A DNA stretch of 64,000 nucleotides, taken from assembly GCF_047495875.1 (NCBI RefSeq), contig NC_092458.1, positions 4,113,939-4,177,938 on the forward strand, in the 5' to 3' direction. How positions within the stretch are numbered: the stretch's first letter is position 1; every line of letters starts with the position of its first letter. This document shows, piece by piece, positions 25,059 through 35,070 of this stretch. The stretch is from Pithys albifrons albifrons (Eukaryota; Chordata; Aves; Passeriformes; Thamnophilidae). Position numbers and translations under genes: made by a program. The notes under the pieces are model-generated. The model was not told where the DNA came from and made no database searches. It saw nothing but the letters and a program-made list of their open reading frames with translations.

Positions 25059-26052
25059 GCATGAAGTTGAATAGTTTTTATGAACTTCGTATACACTTAC
25101 ATAATTTAAAAAAACACCCAAAACTCAAAAAACAAAAAACCAACAAAAAGAACAAAGATCAAAGAACATATTCCCAGACATCATCTTCCAAAACCTCAAA
25201 GTATTTGGACATGAAGGGCCTAAACTTAAAGGTACAACAGTACTAGAAACAAGGAAAAAATATTTTTACAGAAAACAAGAAAACAAAATGTTTTGGAACA
25301 CTAACTTCAAAACACTTGTGCTAGTATTTTTATTTGACAAGTTTCACAAATCTACTCTGCAATAGCACAGGAGAGACTACAAGATCATTATCCTTCATTT
25401 TCTATGCTGAATACTATCAAAGTTATGGACAAGTTTTAAAACAAAGTTTCTTTATTATTTTGTATCAGCCTGTACAACATACAAAATAAATTTGTTCTCC
25501 AAAGCAATAACTAATCAAATTAATAAAATCCAGATTCTGCAGAGATACTTCCCATTTTGAGGAGAACTTGGTGTCTCTAGGTGCTTCTTTCTAAACAGTG
25601 CAAATAAGGACTAGTTAAAGCAAACATCCAACAGCCAGTATAGGCAATGCTTATAAAGAATGGATTTTCCCCTAGTGTCTGTTCAAGTGTAGGCAAAGAG
25701 TTCAGGCTTAAATTATGATGCTCCTTTTTAGTACCTCAGTACACCTGAGGAAATTTACTTCTTACATATGTTAGCAGCATGGGACCTGATGTGGTGACTA
25801 CATTTCAGTTTGTATTTTCAATAAGAAAAGGCTCATCTGCTTGTCAGAACTCTATCAAAGTATTCAGTCCAATAAACATGAAAGTGTCAAAACTGCCAGT
25901 TACTTCTGTCTTTTAAGACCTGTATCTTATACATGTCTTGTACAAATCATATATATTTTCAGGAAAATCTACCACTCTTCATTCTTTGGAGAATGTGACA
26001 TTTCATGCAGAATTTTTTGGGTAGACAAAAAAAACCCCAAGATGCATTTCAG
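25059..26052. other. A-rich spacer between two CR1 copies, no gene recognised
   Basis: A-rich at 25085-25280, otherwise ordinary AT-rich DNA. No exon, RNA gene or repeat is recognised. Confidence 0.4.
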
Positions 26053-26676
26053 TCATAGAATCATAGAATCATAGAATCGATTGGGTTGGAAAAGACCTCC
26101 AAGATCATCGAGTCCAACCCTTGGTCCAACTCTAGTCCATTTACTAGATCATGGCACTCAGTGCCACGTCCAATCTGCGTTTAAAAATCTCTAGGGATGG
26201 TGAATCCACCACCTCTCTGGGCAGCCCATTCCAATGCCTGATTACTCTCTCCGTAAAGATTTTTTTTCTGATATCCAACTTAAATTTCCCCTGGCAGAGC
26301 TTGAGCCCATCGTGCCCCCTTGTCCTATTGCTGAGTGCCTGGAAGAAGAGACCAACCCCCACCTGGCTAGAACTTCCCTTCAGGTAGTTCTAGACAGTGC
26401 TGAGGTCACCTCTAAGCCTCCTCTTCTCCAGGCTAAACACCCCCAGCTCCCTCAGCCTCTCCCCATAGGGCTTGTGCTCCAGTCCCTTCACCAGCCTTGT
26501 TGCTCTTCTCTGGACTCGCTCCAGCACCTCAATATCCTTTCTGAACTGAGGGGCCCAGAACTGAACACAACACTCAAGGTGTGGCCTCACCAACGCAGAG
26601 TCCAGGGGAAGGATCACTGCCCTGGTCCTGCTGGCCACGCTATTTTGATACAGGACAGGATCCCATTGGCCTTCTT
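26053..26676 (-). mobile_element. CR1 LINE 3' fragment, young subfamily
   Basis: The plus strand starts with three copies of the reversed tail (TCATAGAA repeated) then TCGATTGGGTTGGAAAAGAC. That head is shared with the copies at 56963 and 60282 and marks one subfamily. Minus frames at 26144-26362 and 26390-26638 keep the C-terminal end of the reverse-transcriptase protein ([19 protein letters not shown]). The copy is 5'-truncated near 26676, inside the reverse-transcriptase frame. Confidence 0.93.
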
Positions 26677-27507
26677 GTAAGTTTTTAGCTAGAAGAGATT
26701 AGTTTGAGGCTTTATAAAACAATATTGAAAAAACAGCAACCTAGTGGTACTGGTGACAAAATTCTGAGCTTGACTTTGTCTATTTCCTTTATAATTAGAT
26801 AAATTTAGTTGGAAAGAATTAGATTGCAGAGCAGAGTCCTTCATATAATAAACAATACAATCAGTACAATTTTGAATTCCTACTGCTGCCACAGAAATAT
26901 TACAATGATGTGTCTATGGCCACAGCAAAGACACATCACTGTAATATTTCAGATTGAAGAATTTCTCAGATTGAATATCTCAGATTGAAGAAGAAAGCAG
27001 TAATAAACTGATAATTATGGAAATTTTTTTTAAAAATAGCATGTAAGCTATCATGTGATGATATAAATATGGTTGTTTTCCTCACTTCTAATAATTTTAT
27101 TAAATCTTCACAGCTTGCACATCATAGATTCAGACTACTTACACCTTTGATATACAATTTAGCATTAGGTGGTTGGAGTGTTCATCAGACGAATTGCTTG
27201 AATTTACTTTGGGCAAAATGGCACCTAATGAGGAAAATTATTTTCAGTGAGGCAATGAGCTGTTAACAGTAATGTTTGGAATATAAACATTTTATCAGCA
27301 TTTGCAAAGGCATCCTACTAGGTAGCAAGCAATAAAGTACATTTCATGGTCCAATCTAATTTCCTTGTCCTAAAAGTTGCTTCTTTTTTATCTTTCGAAT
27401 CTAAGAATTTTTAAAATCTTGAAGGCACAGTGTTGCATTTGTTTTGCTGCTAAGTACAGTTGTAATACTTTAAAGGGATGACATTTTGAAAAAAAAAATT
27501 GTTTATC
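26677..27507. other. AT-rich DNA containing a hairpin, no gene recognised
   Basis: The only structured item is the inverted repeat at 26894-26950. The rest has no recognisable feature. Confidence 0.4.
26894..26950. repeat. 57-nt inverted repeat able to form a hairpin
   Basis: Arms of 22 nt (26894-26915 and 26929-26950) are complementary at 21 of 22 positions and separated by a 13-nt loop. It is followed by three imperfect copies of a CAGATTGAA motif (26949-26985). Stem and loop lengths fall in the range of a small microRNA precursor, but nothing shows that it is transcribed. It could equally be a palindromic remnant of a DNA transposon. Confidence 0.7.
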
Positions 27508-28109
27508 TGTTTTGGTTTGAAACCTTGGCAAATTGCCAAGAATAAACCACAGCAACAAAACTCCCTCTCTTTGCAGAGAAAAGGGAGAAAAACTGGAAAA
27601 TTAAGTTGGTTTATACATTTACATGAAAGAGGGAAAATTAAAAGCAAAGTACAATGTAAGACAAATATACAAAGGTAAAAAGAAATGATGATAATGCCAC
27701 TCTGAGTCACCCACCCAATAATACATATTCCACCACCCCAGCCACAAAGGCCCCCAAAAGACACCTCCCAAGAGACACCCAGCAAGAGAGGAGAGATAAC
27801 AACAATTAAAAAAGTTTACTTTCTCAACCCAAACTCCTCGAAGTAGTGGCAAGGCCTATCGCTCCCAGCACAGTGATAGTGGGTCCAATCAGCACCCAGT
27901 CATGAAGGAAAACTGGACTAGGCACCACCTACAGATGCTTTTATACTCATTTTGACATCAAAAGATATGAAATATCTCTTTGATTGCTTTAGTCAGGTGA
28001 TACTTGTCCCTTCTAATCTATGCAACGCTATCTGAGTCTAATAAAATGAGGCCTACTAAAATTAAGGCCTAATCTAGGCCTAGCTAAAACCACGGCCAAA
28101 GCTACCACA
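27508..28109 (-). mobile_element. Solo LTR, family E (ERVL-like)
   Basis: The plus strand runs from TGTTTTGGTTTGAAACC to AAAGCTACCACA, so in reverse it is TGTGGTAGC...AAACA with TG...CA ends. The flanks are TTATC (27503-27507) and CTATC (28110-28114), a 5-bp duplication with one change. On the minus strand a GAGATATTTCATATC block is followed by TGATGTCAAAATGAGTATAAAA (27950-27971), a TATA box. The start of its sense strand has GCTAGGCCTAGATTAGGCC, distantly related to families A and B. No internal retroviral sequence is present. Confidence 0.82.
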
Positions 28110-28114
28110 CTATC

Positions 28115-28480
28115 ATAGAGAAATAGCAGTTAACTTCTAAAAACTTGTTTTGACAATGTAAATTTTGGAACATAGAAATTTTGAAAGTTTGAGAAATATG
28201 ATTTTATATATGTGTAGGTGTTTAGAAAGCAAGAGGGAAAGGATGACACTGTAAGGTACTACAAATTGCAGACATTTATGAACAATCTCAGGAGGCACTC
28301 AAACTCTGCAGCATCGTGAAGGAGATGCTTACTCATCTCTTAGATGTTGAAAAGTTTGACAAAGATGTGGCCTTGGAAACATCAATTGAAAGACAGCTCA
28401 GAAGACTGAAGATCTGAGATAGGAGGTTCAACTACCATACTGCACTATTTACATTTTGATATTTTAAAATATCTTGGTAG
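28115..28480. other. Unassigned spacer
   Basis: About 370 bp of AT-rich DNA between two LTRs, with nothing recognisable. Confidence 0.4.
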
Positions 28481-28485
28481 GTGAA

Positions 28486-29111
28486 TGTCTTGGTTTGAGA
28501 TAAGCAACTGCCAACCCCCCCCCAAGCACAGAGAGAAAAGCCTCTCTCCTAACACCAGGGAAAGGGAGGAAAAGAGAGGGGAAAGAAAAAAAAACTTCAA
28601 ACCACATTTATACTAAAACTACATATATTTTTACAGAATGGAAGAGACAAATAGAAGAAAGTACAAATATACACTCACACAAGTCTACAACAACAAGTTC
28701 CCCACCTCAACTTCTTAACGAACACACAAATTCAACTGTCTTAACTACACATTACTTAGGAAAAGACTTACTCCCCAGGGAGACAAACTCAAGCAGAAAG
28801 GAGAGACCCAGAACAACACAATTTACTTTCCTGAGGTACCCTGTGAGCCAGTGGTGGGCCTGGTCCTCTCCATCCCCCCTGGGACAGCATCGTGAGTCCT
28901 CCCAAGAGGAGGGCTGAGAAGCGACTGCCTTAACCACTCCCCCACTGGTTCCTACTGCCCTGGAGATGATGTCATAATGTGGTATGGAATATAAAATTAC
29001 TGGCTAGAAGAGGTCAGCTGTTAGCTCAGCCCAGCTCAAGTCAGCTGACAGCTTCAGCCTAGTCCAAACTCCAGAGCCCAAATCTAGGTCCACCTAGGTG
29101 AACCCATAACA
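28486..29111 (-). mobile_element. LTR, family B copy 1
   Basis: The plus strand reads TGTCTTGGTTTGAGATAAGC to GTGAACCCATAACA, the reverse of the B2 and B3 copies at 40099 and 54516. It contains the family's GATGATGTCATAATGTGG and GTATGGAATATAAAATTAC block. The 5-bp flanks GTGAA and GTATT do not match. However, a second family-B terminus (GGTGAACCCATAACA) occurs at 29468-29482, followed by GTGAC, nearly matching the left flank. The 61-codon minus frame at 28752-28937 is an LTR-internal frame seen in all B copies, not a gene. Confidence 0.88.
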
Positions 29112-29482
29112 GTATTCCCTAAATATGTCTGAGCTGAACTAAGTTGAGCTATGGCTGTATGAGAAATTCAGTAAAGTCTAATTATGGTTTCTGTATCCTA
29201 AGGACTGGAGTACTCTAGAGTTTATCAGGTCACTCACAGATGGTTTTATCAACATGTATAGAAGAAGACTGTTACTTATTCATCAACACAAGCTCAGAAA
29301 CAAAGTAGAAGATAAAAAGAACTCTTTCTAGGCTTTCTTTAATTTGTCTGACCTTACCAGAATCACAATTGCAGCTTTCTGGCCTCCCTGCAGCACCCTT
29401 CGAGTTCTCAACAGAGTACCCCTGCAAGTACTTCCTCCACAGCCCTCAAGTAGTAAGGCAGGTTAAAGGTGAACCCATAACA
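29112..29482. mobile_element. Segment between a B-family LTR and a second, isolated LTR terminus
   Basis: About 355 bp of unfamiliar sequence is followed by the last 15 bp of a B-family LTR (29468-29482) and then GTGAC. If GTGAA (28481-28485) and GTGAC (29483-29487) are the target duplication, this segment entered with the LTR. It would be a relic of internal or rearranged element sequence. No primer-binding site follows the LTR end at 29111 and no retroviral frame is visible, so this is an inference. Confidence 0.4.
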
Positions 29483-29487
29483 GTGAC

Positions 29488-30425
29488 AGTGTTAGTAAAA
29501 GCTGACTAAGGATAAAGACAGACCAGAATCAACTGTGGGATGAACTAGTAGTGACTTGGACTTTGTCTTTTTTTTTTTTTACCAATAATCCAAGTAATTT
29601 TGTATGCAAGTACATGAAACAGTATGGTTAAACATTTCGTACTACACCCTAGAATCCAGCACAAATAATGTAATTCAAATAAAAGAATATAATGAAAAAA
29701 AGGAATACAGTAGTAAAGACTGTTTCAGTTCAATGTTTCCTAACCCTTGATAATATAGTCTTAAAAAATGTTTGAAGGTTTTTAAATAGCAAAGTACCAA
29801 TATAAATGATACTGAAATCCTGTAAAACTCATGTTCTGTATTTTTAATTTTGAAAATGCCAAAGATACAATCACCATAGATATTATATTCACAGAGGTCT
29901 TCAATACATTGCATTTCTTATATAAATTTGTTTTATATATTTAAATAAGAACAAGGTAAAAAAACTAACATGGAACCTTCAATCTCAGTTCAACAGACTT
30001 TCAAATATGAGTATGTGAATACTTAATCTTATAATTGTATTATGTTTTATTTTATGATAGTTTATTTTTTTTGATTTCAAATATTATTTCACATTGTCTT
30101 CAAATTTCATGTGCATAAAGACTATTATTGGATATGATCTTCTCAGAAAATGTGGCAAAAAAGTCATATGTATAGATATGACTATAGAAAAAGAAACAGC
30201 TATCTGCCTATAACTTATTACTTTTGTGAGAACCTTTATTGATTGCTGTTTGTTGCTGGTCTATGTTTCAATTACTATAGTGGATTTCTCGAATTACTAG
30301 TAAGACTAGGATACTCCCCAGGCAAATGATTCATTACAATATTTAGAAGAAAAATGGACAGCCCACATTTTTCAGAAAACATAATTAACATGTAAATGAA
30401 GCTATCACAATGAGTGTATATAAAT
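29488..30425. other. AT-rich DNA, no gene recognised
   Basis: Contains a T-run near 29569-29580 and short open frames only. No exon, RNA gene or transposon is recognised. Confidence 0.4.
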
Positions 30426-30495
30426 GAACATTAGCAAATATGTATAATGTTGTTACAAGAGTCAGGGCAGATGCAAAATGTCAATGACAGTAAGT
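30426..30495. repeat. Left copy of 70-bp direct repeat (target-site duplication)
   Basis: Identical to 31123-31192 at 69 of 70 positions; the single difference is T at 30481 versus G at 31178. The two copies immediately flank the RTE-like fragment 30496-31122. A direct repeat that abuts both ends of a retrotransposon fragment is best read as a target-site duplication. Confidence 0.93.
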
Positions 30496-31122
30496 TATCA
30501 TCATGGCTCGGCTTCACGAAGGAAGATTTGAGAAGGGCACTACCCAGGCTTGCTGCAAGCTGCTGGTGGCTAAAAAGGCCGATACGGGATAGGCAGGTCC
30601 GGTCACAAAAGGCACAGCGGAACGTCTCCCTGGGTGACATTGGCAAGGAATGGTTCTTTCTGCGTTGTCTTTTCTCCTCAAGACTGACTCTCCATGCATT
30701 CTCAAAGGAAGCAGCAGCGTCGTGAATGGTGTCTCTCCATGAATCCCGATTGGAGGCCAGAGTGGACCATTGGTGGCAGTCAATATGGCCAAGGGTGAGG
30801 TGTTGTTTCAGGGAGTCCTTGTATCTCTTCTTCGGGGCTCCTCTCTTGCGGCAGCCGGTGGCAAGTTCACCATAGAGCACAACCTTTGGAAGGCAGTGGG
30901 TGATCCTCCATCCTGGAGACGTGCCCTGCCCAGCGCAGCTGCGTTCTCATCAGCATGGCCTCGATACTGCTGACCCCTGCCTGTTCAAGAACAGACACAT
31001 TGGTCATGTAATTAGACCAGTGGATGTTTAGGACTGAACGGAGGCAGCGCTGATGGAAGCATTCGAGAAGCCGCAGGTGGTGGCGGTAGATGACCCAGGA
31101 TTCAGACCCATATAAAAGAGTA
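30496..31122 (-). pseudogene. RTE-like non-LTR retrotransposon fragment, C-terminal RT region with zinc-finger-like end
   Basis: This 627-bp piece encodes, on the minus strand, the end of a non-LTR retrotransposon protein. From the 5' end come YGSESW, then [23 protein letters not shown], then after a frameshift YGELATG, RKRGAPKKRYKD, SNRDSWRDTI and a zinc-finger-like FRCAFCDRTCLSRIGLFSH. In the 149-codon frame at 30431-30880 the finger ligands are Cys 89, 92, 96 and His 105. These motifs are those of RTE-like elements. The frameshift lies near 30885-30900. The frame runs to the element's 3' end (GATGATA) with essentially no 3' UTR. It is 5'-truncated. In birds the known RTE family is AviRTE; that assignment is inferred. 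Confidence 0.85.
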
Positions 31123-31192
31123 GAACATTAGCAAATATGTATAATGTTGTTACAAGAGTCAGGGCAGATGCAAAATGGCAATGACAGTAAGT
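31123..31192. repeat. Right copy of 70-bp direct repeat (target-site duplication)
   Basis: Partner of 30426-30495. It begins directly after the 5' truncation point of the RTE-like fragment. The near-identity of the copies indicates an insertion that is not ancient. Confidence 0.93.
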
Positions 31193-32707
31193 ATAGATAC
31201 TTTAATGATTAGCAACTGAACTGTGAATAAAAATTTGTGTACCTAACATACAGATGAACTACTAATGTTTTGAAGTCTTACACAGAAGTGTCTTAAGTAT
31301 TTTTTCTTAAAAACCAAGAACTCCTACTTACAATCCTCTATTGTATCTCATTCAATGGTGTGCATGCCATAGCTGTATTGACGTTAATGGTAAAATGAAT
31401 GATGCATTAATTTGGACCTAAATAATTGTTGCTACAAGCTGAAAGGTAAGGTTATGTGAAAGAAAGTTGAGAAATACAGATTTTATACACAACTTGTTTC
31501 ATTTAAAAATATATGTCAGCTTCCCTAAAGATGATGTCAAGTGACCTTTGTATTTGACAGATGTCTCAGAAGTTCCGAGAAATGAATGGACAGGACTACC
31601 TCTAAAAAGATAAAGAAAATAAAAAGCAGTGACTTTACTTTCCCTTCTTTACAACAGCAAATAATCTTTTGGGATTATGGGAAAAAAGCCCAAAAAACCA
31701 GCTGCTGCCTTTAGTATCAGAATAAAATATATAGAAGGTTTGTTGCAGGTCTTGGTTCCTTCTCCACTTTTTGGAGAAAATGTGCTATCGTCTAGGGTGA
31801 ATATAGGTATTATGATGGAACATGGAATGATCATTAACTACATGGAATAGCAATTGGAGAATTAGAATGGTGGATCCACTCCTATGTTACACATCCTTCC
31901 CTCAAACATCTCAACTGCACCACAGGCATCACATTTGCAAGAAAGTTGATCCTCCTATGCGATAGCTACATGTTCCTGTGTTGTGGGCACCCCTTCAGGG
32001 TGTCCTTGATATCAAGAAGATAAGATCTATCACTCTGAAGGGGTTTGCTTATAGTAGTATATATGTGTCAGCGTGGTAACTTTTGCTATATTAAAAGGCA
32101 GAATTTAAACTCTTGGGAAATTATGTTCATTGTATTTCTGGAAATTACTATATATGTTGGCGAAGAAAACAGACACTGAAGAAGTTTTCTCTGAAACATT
32201 TGCATTAATGTGCCCAGAGACGGAAAATCTAAACATGGGCAAGAATTAGAAGAATGAATAAAGCAGTAATTTTGGGAAAATATAACTGATTGTGTAAATA
32301 TATATGCTGTATCTAAATTAGAATAAAACTATGTTGCTGGAGTCTAAAATAAAAAGAATACAACCCCCCAAAACTATTTTGATGAACTTAAGTTAAAGAC
32401 AAGCTAAAACCTAACAAGTATACAAGAATGAAAATAAGTAAATTATACATGATGTATAAGTGAGTTCAGTAACTTCTGCCTTCAAAGTAAATGAGTTAAA
32501 GGTGAATAAAACTCTGAGAGGCAACAGGAAAAAATAATGAAAGTTCCATACAAGCATGATTTACAAAAGTAGATAACCAGACCAAGACTAGCCACAGACA
32601 GGTATTTGAACAAATGCAGTAAAAATAATGTGGGAATTGGCAGAAGAAAAAGCAATGCCTGTTTTCAACCAGAGGAAAGGGAGGAACTGTGGTGGATAAG
32701 CACTGGT
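31193..32707. other. AT-rich DNA, no gene recognised
   Basis: No exon, RNA gene or repeat is recognised. Open frames are at most about 60 codons. Confidence 0.45.
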
Positions 32708-33300
32708 ATCATAGAATCATGGAACAATGGGCTAGAAGGGGACCTCAAAGACAAATTGGTCCACCTTTTCTTGGCAACATTGTACTGAAAGCATGGTAAA
32801 AAGGCACAGTCTAGACGAGATGGCCCAGCACCTGTCCAGCTGAATCTTAAAATTTTCTAACATTGGGGAGTCCACCTCTTCACTGGGGAAATTATTCCAG
32901 TGGCTAATTGTCCCATTGTGAAAAATTTTCCTCCTGTGTCCATATGGAATCTCCTCAGGAGTAACTTGAATAGACCAACCCATTACTCCCTGTCTTTTCC
33001 ACAGGGCTCCTTGTAAAAAGGAAGCCTTGACCACCTTTGTAGACACCCTTTAAATACTGGAATAAGGTAGCGAGGTCTCTCCTAAGCTTTCTTTTCGCAA
33101 TTTCAGTTCTCACAGCCTCTCCTCATATGACAGGCTTTTCAGTATTTTGATCATCTTTATGGCCCTCCTCTGAACCCTGTGCAGCCTGTCCAAATCTTTT
33201 AATTATAGTGGGGACCAAATTGAGCACAGCATGCCAGGTGTGGCCTGACAAACACTAAGTAGAGGGAACTGATGAGACACAGCATCCTGAGTGGACTGGC
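32708..33300 (-). mobile_element. CR1 LINE 3' fragment, older subfamily
   Basis: The plus strand starts ATCATAGAATCATGGAACAA, a degenerate reversed tail. It then runs through the 3' UTR (GGCTAGAAGGGGACCTCAAA) and the end of the reverse-transcriptase frame (GCACAGCATGCCAGGTGTGG). It is 5'-truncated near 33300. The minus frame 32732-33046 (104 codons) is broken CR1 sequence. Confidence 0.85.
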
Positions 33301-33746
33301 AGTACAGTGTGGAAGCAGTTCATCTCTCTTTACTTTTGTTTTGTTTCCATTCTGGTGTGTGTGTGTTTGTCTTTTCTACAGCTATCTATTCTTTGTTTTC
33401 TTTTTGTTTGTTTTAGTTTTGTTTTGTTTTTATTGAATCAATACACAGTTTTCACTTTTTTTTGCTTTACCTTTTCATATGCTTTGAAGTAGATCCACCC
33501 TGAATTACGAGTGAAATCTGTTAGTGACCAGCTATTGATCGTTTGTGATTTGTGTTCATAGCCTTGAGGTCTGCTATGTCTCAGTACTTTCAAGGCCTCT
33601 GATATCAACCTATGTTTATACACCTAGAGGCCCCTGCTGCAGTATTCAGTGGCTAAAAATGATGAAGGAAGATTGATGAAACATAGTGCTATGGAAAAAT
33701 TTGAACTGAAAAAGAGAAATACTGGCTAGACTAGCTAGACAGAATA
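33301..33746. other. Unassigned DNA next to an ERV remnant
   Basis: T-rich and GT-rich at 33320-33470, with no recognised gene. Its right part may belong to the leader or internal region of the minus-strand ERV remnant that follows. Confidence 0.35.
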
Positions 33747-34256
33747 GTGAGCTCTCGGTGAAGGATTGATTATCCACTGATACGGTGAATAGGAGTGGCG
33801 CTCCTAGGAGAAGGGCTTGAAGACCAATAGCTAATGCTCTCGAGGGACCAGCTCCTTGGAAGCTCAGGGATGGCTCCTCCCCCTCCCAACCTGGCGACGA
33901 TTCCCCAAAGGAAGAGGTCCACATGAGTTGAGAGTCCACAAAGAGAAGCAAAGTTTGTTGGGATGCCCGGACTTATATAGGGGAGCATGGGACTTTCCAG
34001 AACATGGGCGGAGTGAGGGGAGGAGACAGGGAAGAGTGATACATCTCATTGGTGGGCATGCAAACTAGGGGGTGGGACAAGGAGAGAGCCAATTGGAGAA
34101 CATAACCACATAAGGGGGATGGTGCACTGCACCAAACAGGGACCAATCAGGGTAGGGTTGGTGGGAAAATGCCCTAAGGGTCTGTGGGAAGGAGAAACCT
34201 GGAAAGGGATGACTAAGGGAAAAAAGACAAGGGTAGCCATCTTAGGGTATATAACA
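33747..34256 (-). mobile_element. ERV LTR remnant, possibly class I, ends approximate
   Basis: On the minus strand the sequence opens TGTTATATACCC. It has CCAAT boxes (CCAATTGG at about 34089-34096 and CCAATGAG near 34050), the TATA box CTATATAAG (complement at 33972-33980) and a CT-rich stretch. It then has TTTGGGGAATCGTCGCC near 33885-33901. That last motif loosely resembles a class I proline-tRNA primer-binding site, in which case the LTR ends near 33905 and the rest is leader. No polyadenylation signal or target duplication was seen. Open frames on both strands here (61-101 codons) have no recognised retroviral domain. Confidence 0.55.
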
Positions 34257-34257
34257 A

Positions 34258-34303
34258 TCAAACTGGGGAAATGTCCAAGTAGCTCCTAAAACCCCCATGG
34301 TCC
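34258..34303 (-). pseudogene. 3' part of an interrupted minus-strand open frame, ending in TGA
   Basis: The frame enters from 34932-35070 across the C2 insertion and reaches TGA at 34258-34260, only a base or two before the proposed LTR start at 34256. Removing C2 and one copy of its GGTCC duplication leaves 180 nt, exactly 60 codons including the stop. The product is not recognised; no purine tract precedes the LTR, as would be expected if this were the end of an env gene. Confidence 0.4.
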
Positions 34304-34931
34304 TGTCCTAGTTCAGCAGGAGGGACCAGCTAACCCTGTGTGGGGGTGATCAAAGCTGTGTATTCTACCCCCTCTATTCATTCCCCAAGGTCAATGGACC
34401 ATTAGCAGCAGCTGCCCAGGGAGTCATTATCACCTTCACACCCAGCCTGAGGGGGGCAGAGCTGCTAATGGGCCATCAACAGTTCAATACCCCCTGGCTC
34501 CCAGAGTTAATCACCCATTGTGTGAGTCCCCGCCCAGGGGGAGGGACTGGGTGCTCCCTGAGGGTACATAAGTGGTGGGTAAGAAGACCTCGGGAACTTC
34601 TTGTTGGATCCAGAGAAGCAGCAGGACCTCGACAGCAGGAGATCACCGCTCTTGCCCAGACTACAGCCCTCACCTGCACCAACAGGTTTTTCATTTCCTT
34701 TTGCTCTGGACTTGGGGGAGCCACAGGGGTCTCAGCACAAGGGCAAACAAATCCCCTTGGGTTTGTGCCCCAGGACACTGGGTTATACTGCTGGGGTATT
34801 GTGAGTTGAAAGCAATTTCCCTTGTGTGTCAGTGTTGTTATTGTAATATTATTATTAAATTTTAGCTCTGACTTATAATCTCTCTTGTGGTGAGTTCATT
34901 TCCCCTGCTGGTTCACCTTCAAACCAGCACA
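34304..34931 (+). mobile_element. Solo LTR, family C copy 2
   Basis: The 628-bp element runs from TGTCCTAGTTCAGCAG to CTTCAAACCAGCACA, with a perfect GGTCC duplication at 34299-34303 and 34932-34936. A TATA-like TACATAAG is near 34565 and ATTATTAAA near 34850 serves as the polyadenylation region. Frames of up to 113 codons on both strands (34468-34865) recur in C3 and are LTR by-products. The insertion splits an older minus-strand open frame. Confidence 0.92.
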
Positions 34932-35070
34932 GGTCCTTATTGGGCTTCTTTTGAGGTTTTCCAGATTCTTGGACTTCTGCGTCTTCATCCACCCAGCGCT
35001 TGTAATACTTTTGCCATTTAATAAAATCCTCATCCACTAGGTCTCCTCTGACAGTGAGCCAGTCTGTGGC
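34932..35070 (-). pseudogene. 5' part of an interrupted minus-strand open frame
   Basis: About 46 codons are open on the minus strand from 35070 down to the C2 insertion. They are rich in Asp, Lys, Trp and Tyr, including FIKWQKYYKRW, a composition unlike random AT-rich frames here. Stops lie immediately upstream (35071 onward), where the sequence turns into ordinary AT-rich DNA, so the source frame is truncated. It lies upstream (in sense) of the minus-strand ERV remnant and may come from that or another retroelement. The family is not recognised. Confidence 0.4.

Noticed and set aside
24817..25059. Plus-strand frames inside the CR1 copies at 23511, 26053 and 56963
   Set aside because: They are antisense shadows of the reverse-transcriptase frame.
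34468..34865. Overlapping frames of 97-113 codons recurring at 37372-37748
   Set aside because: Both sets lie inside family-C LTRs in several frames and on both strands; repetition reflects LTR similarity, not a gene pair.
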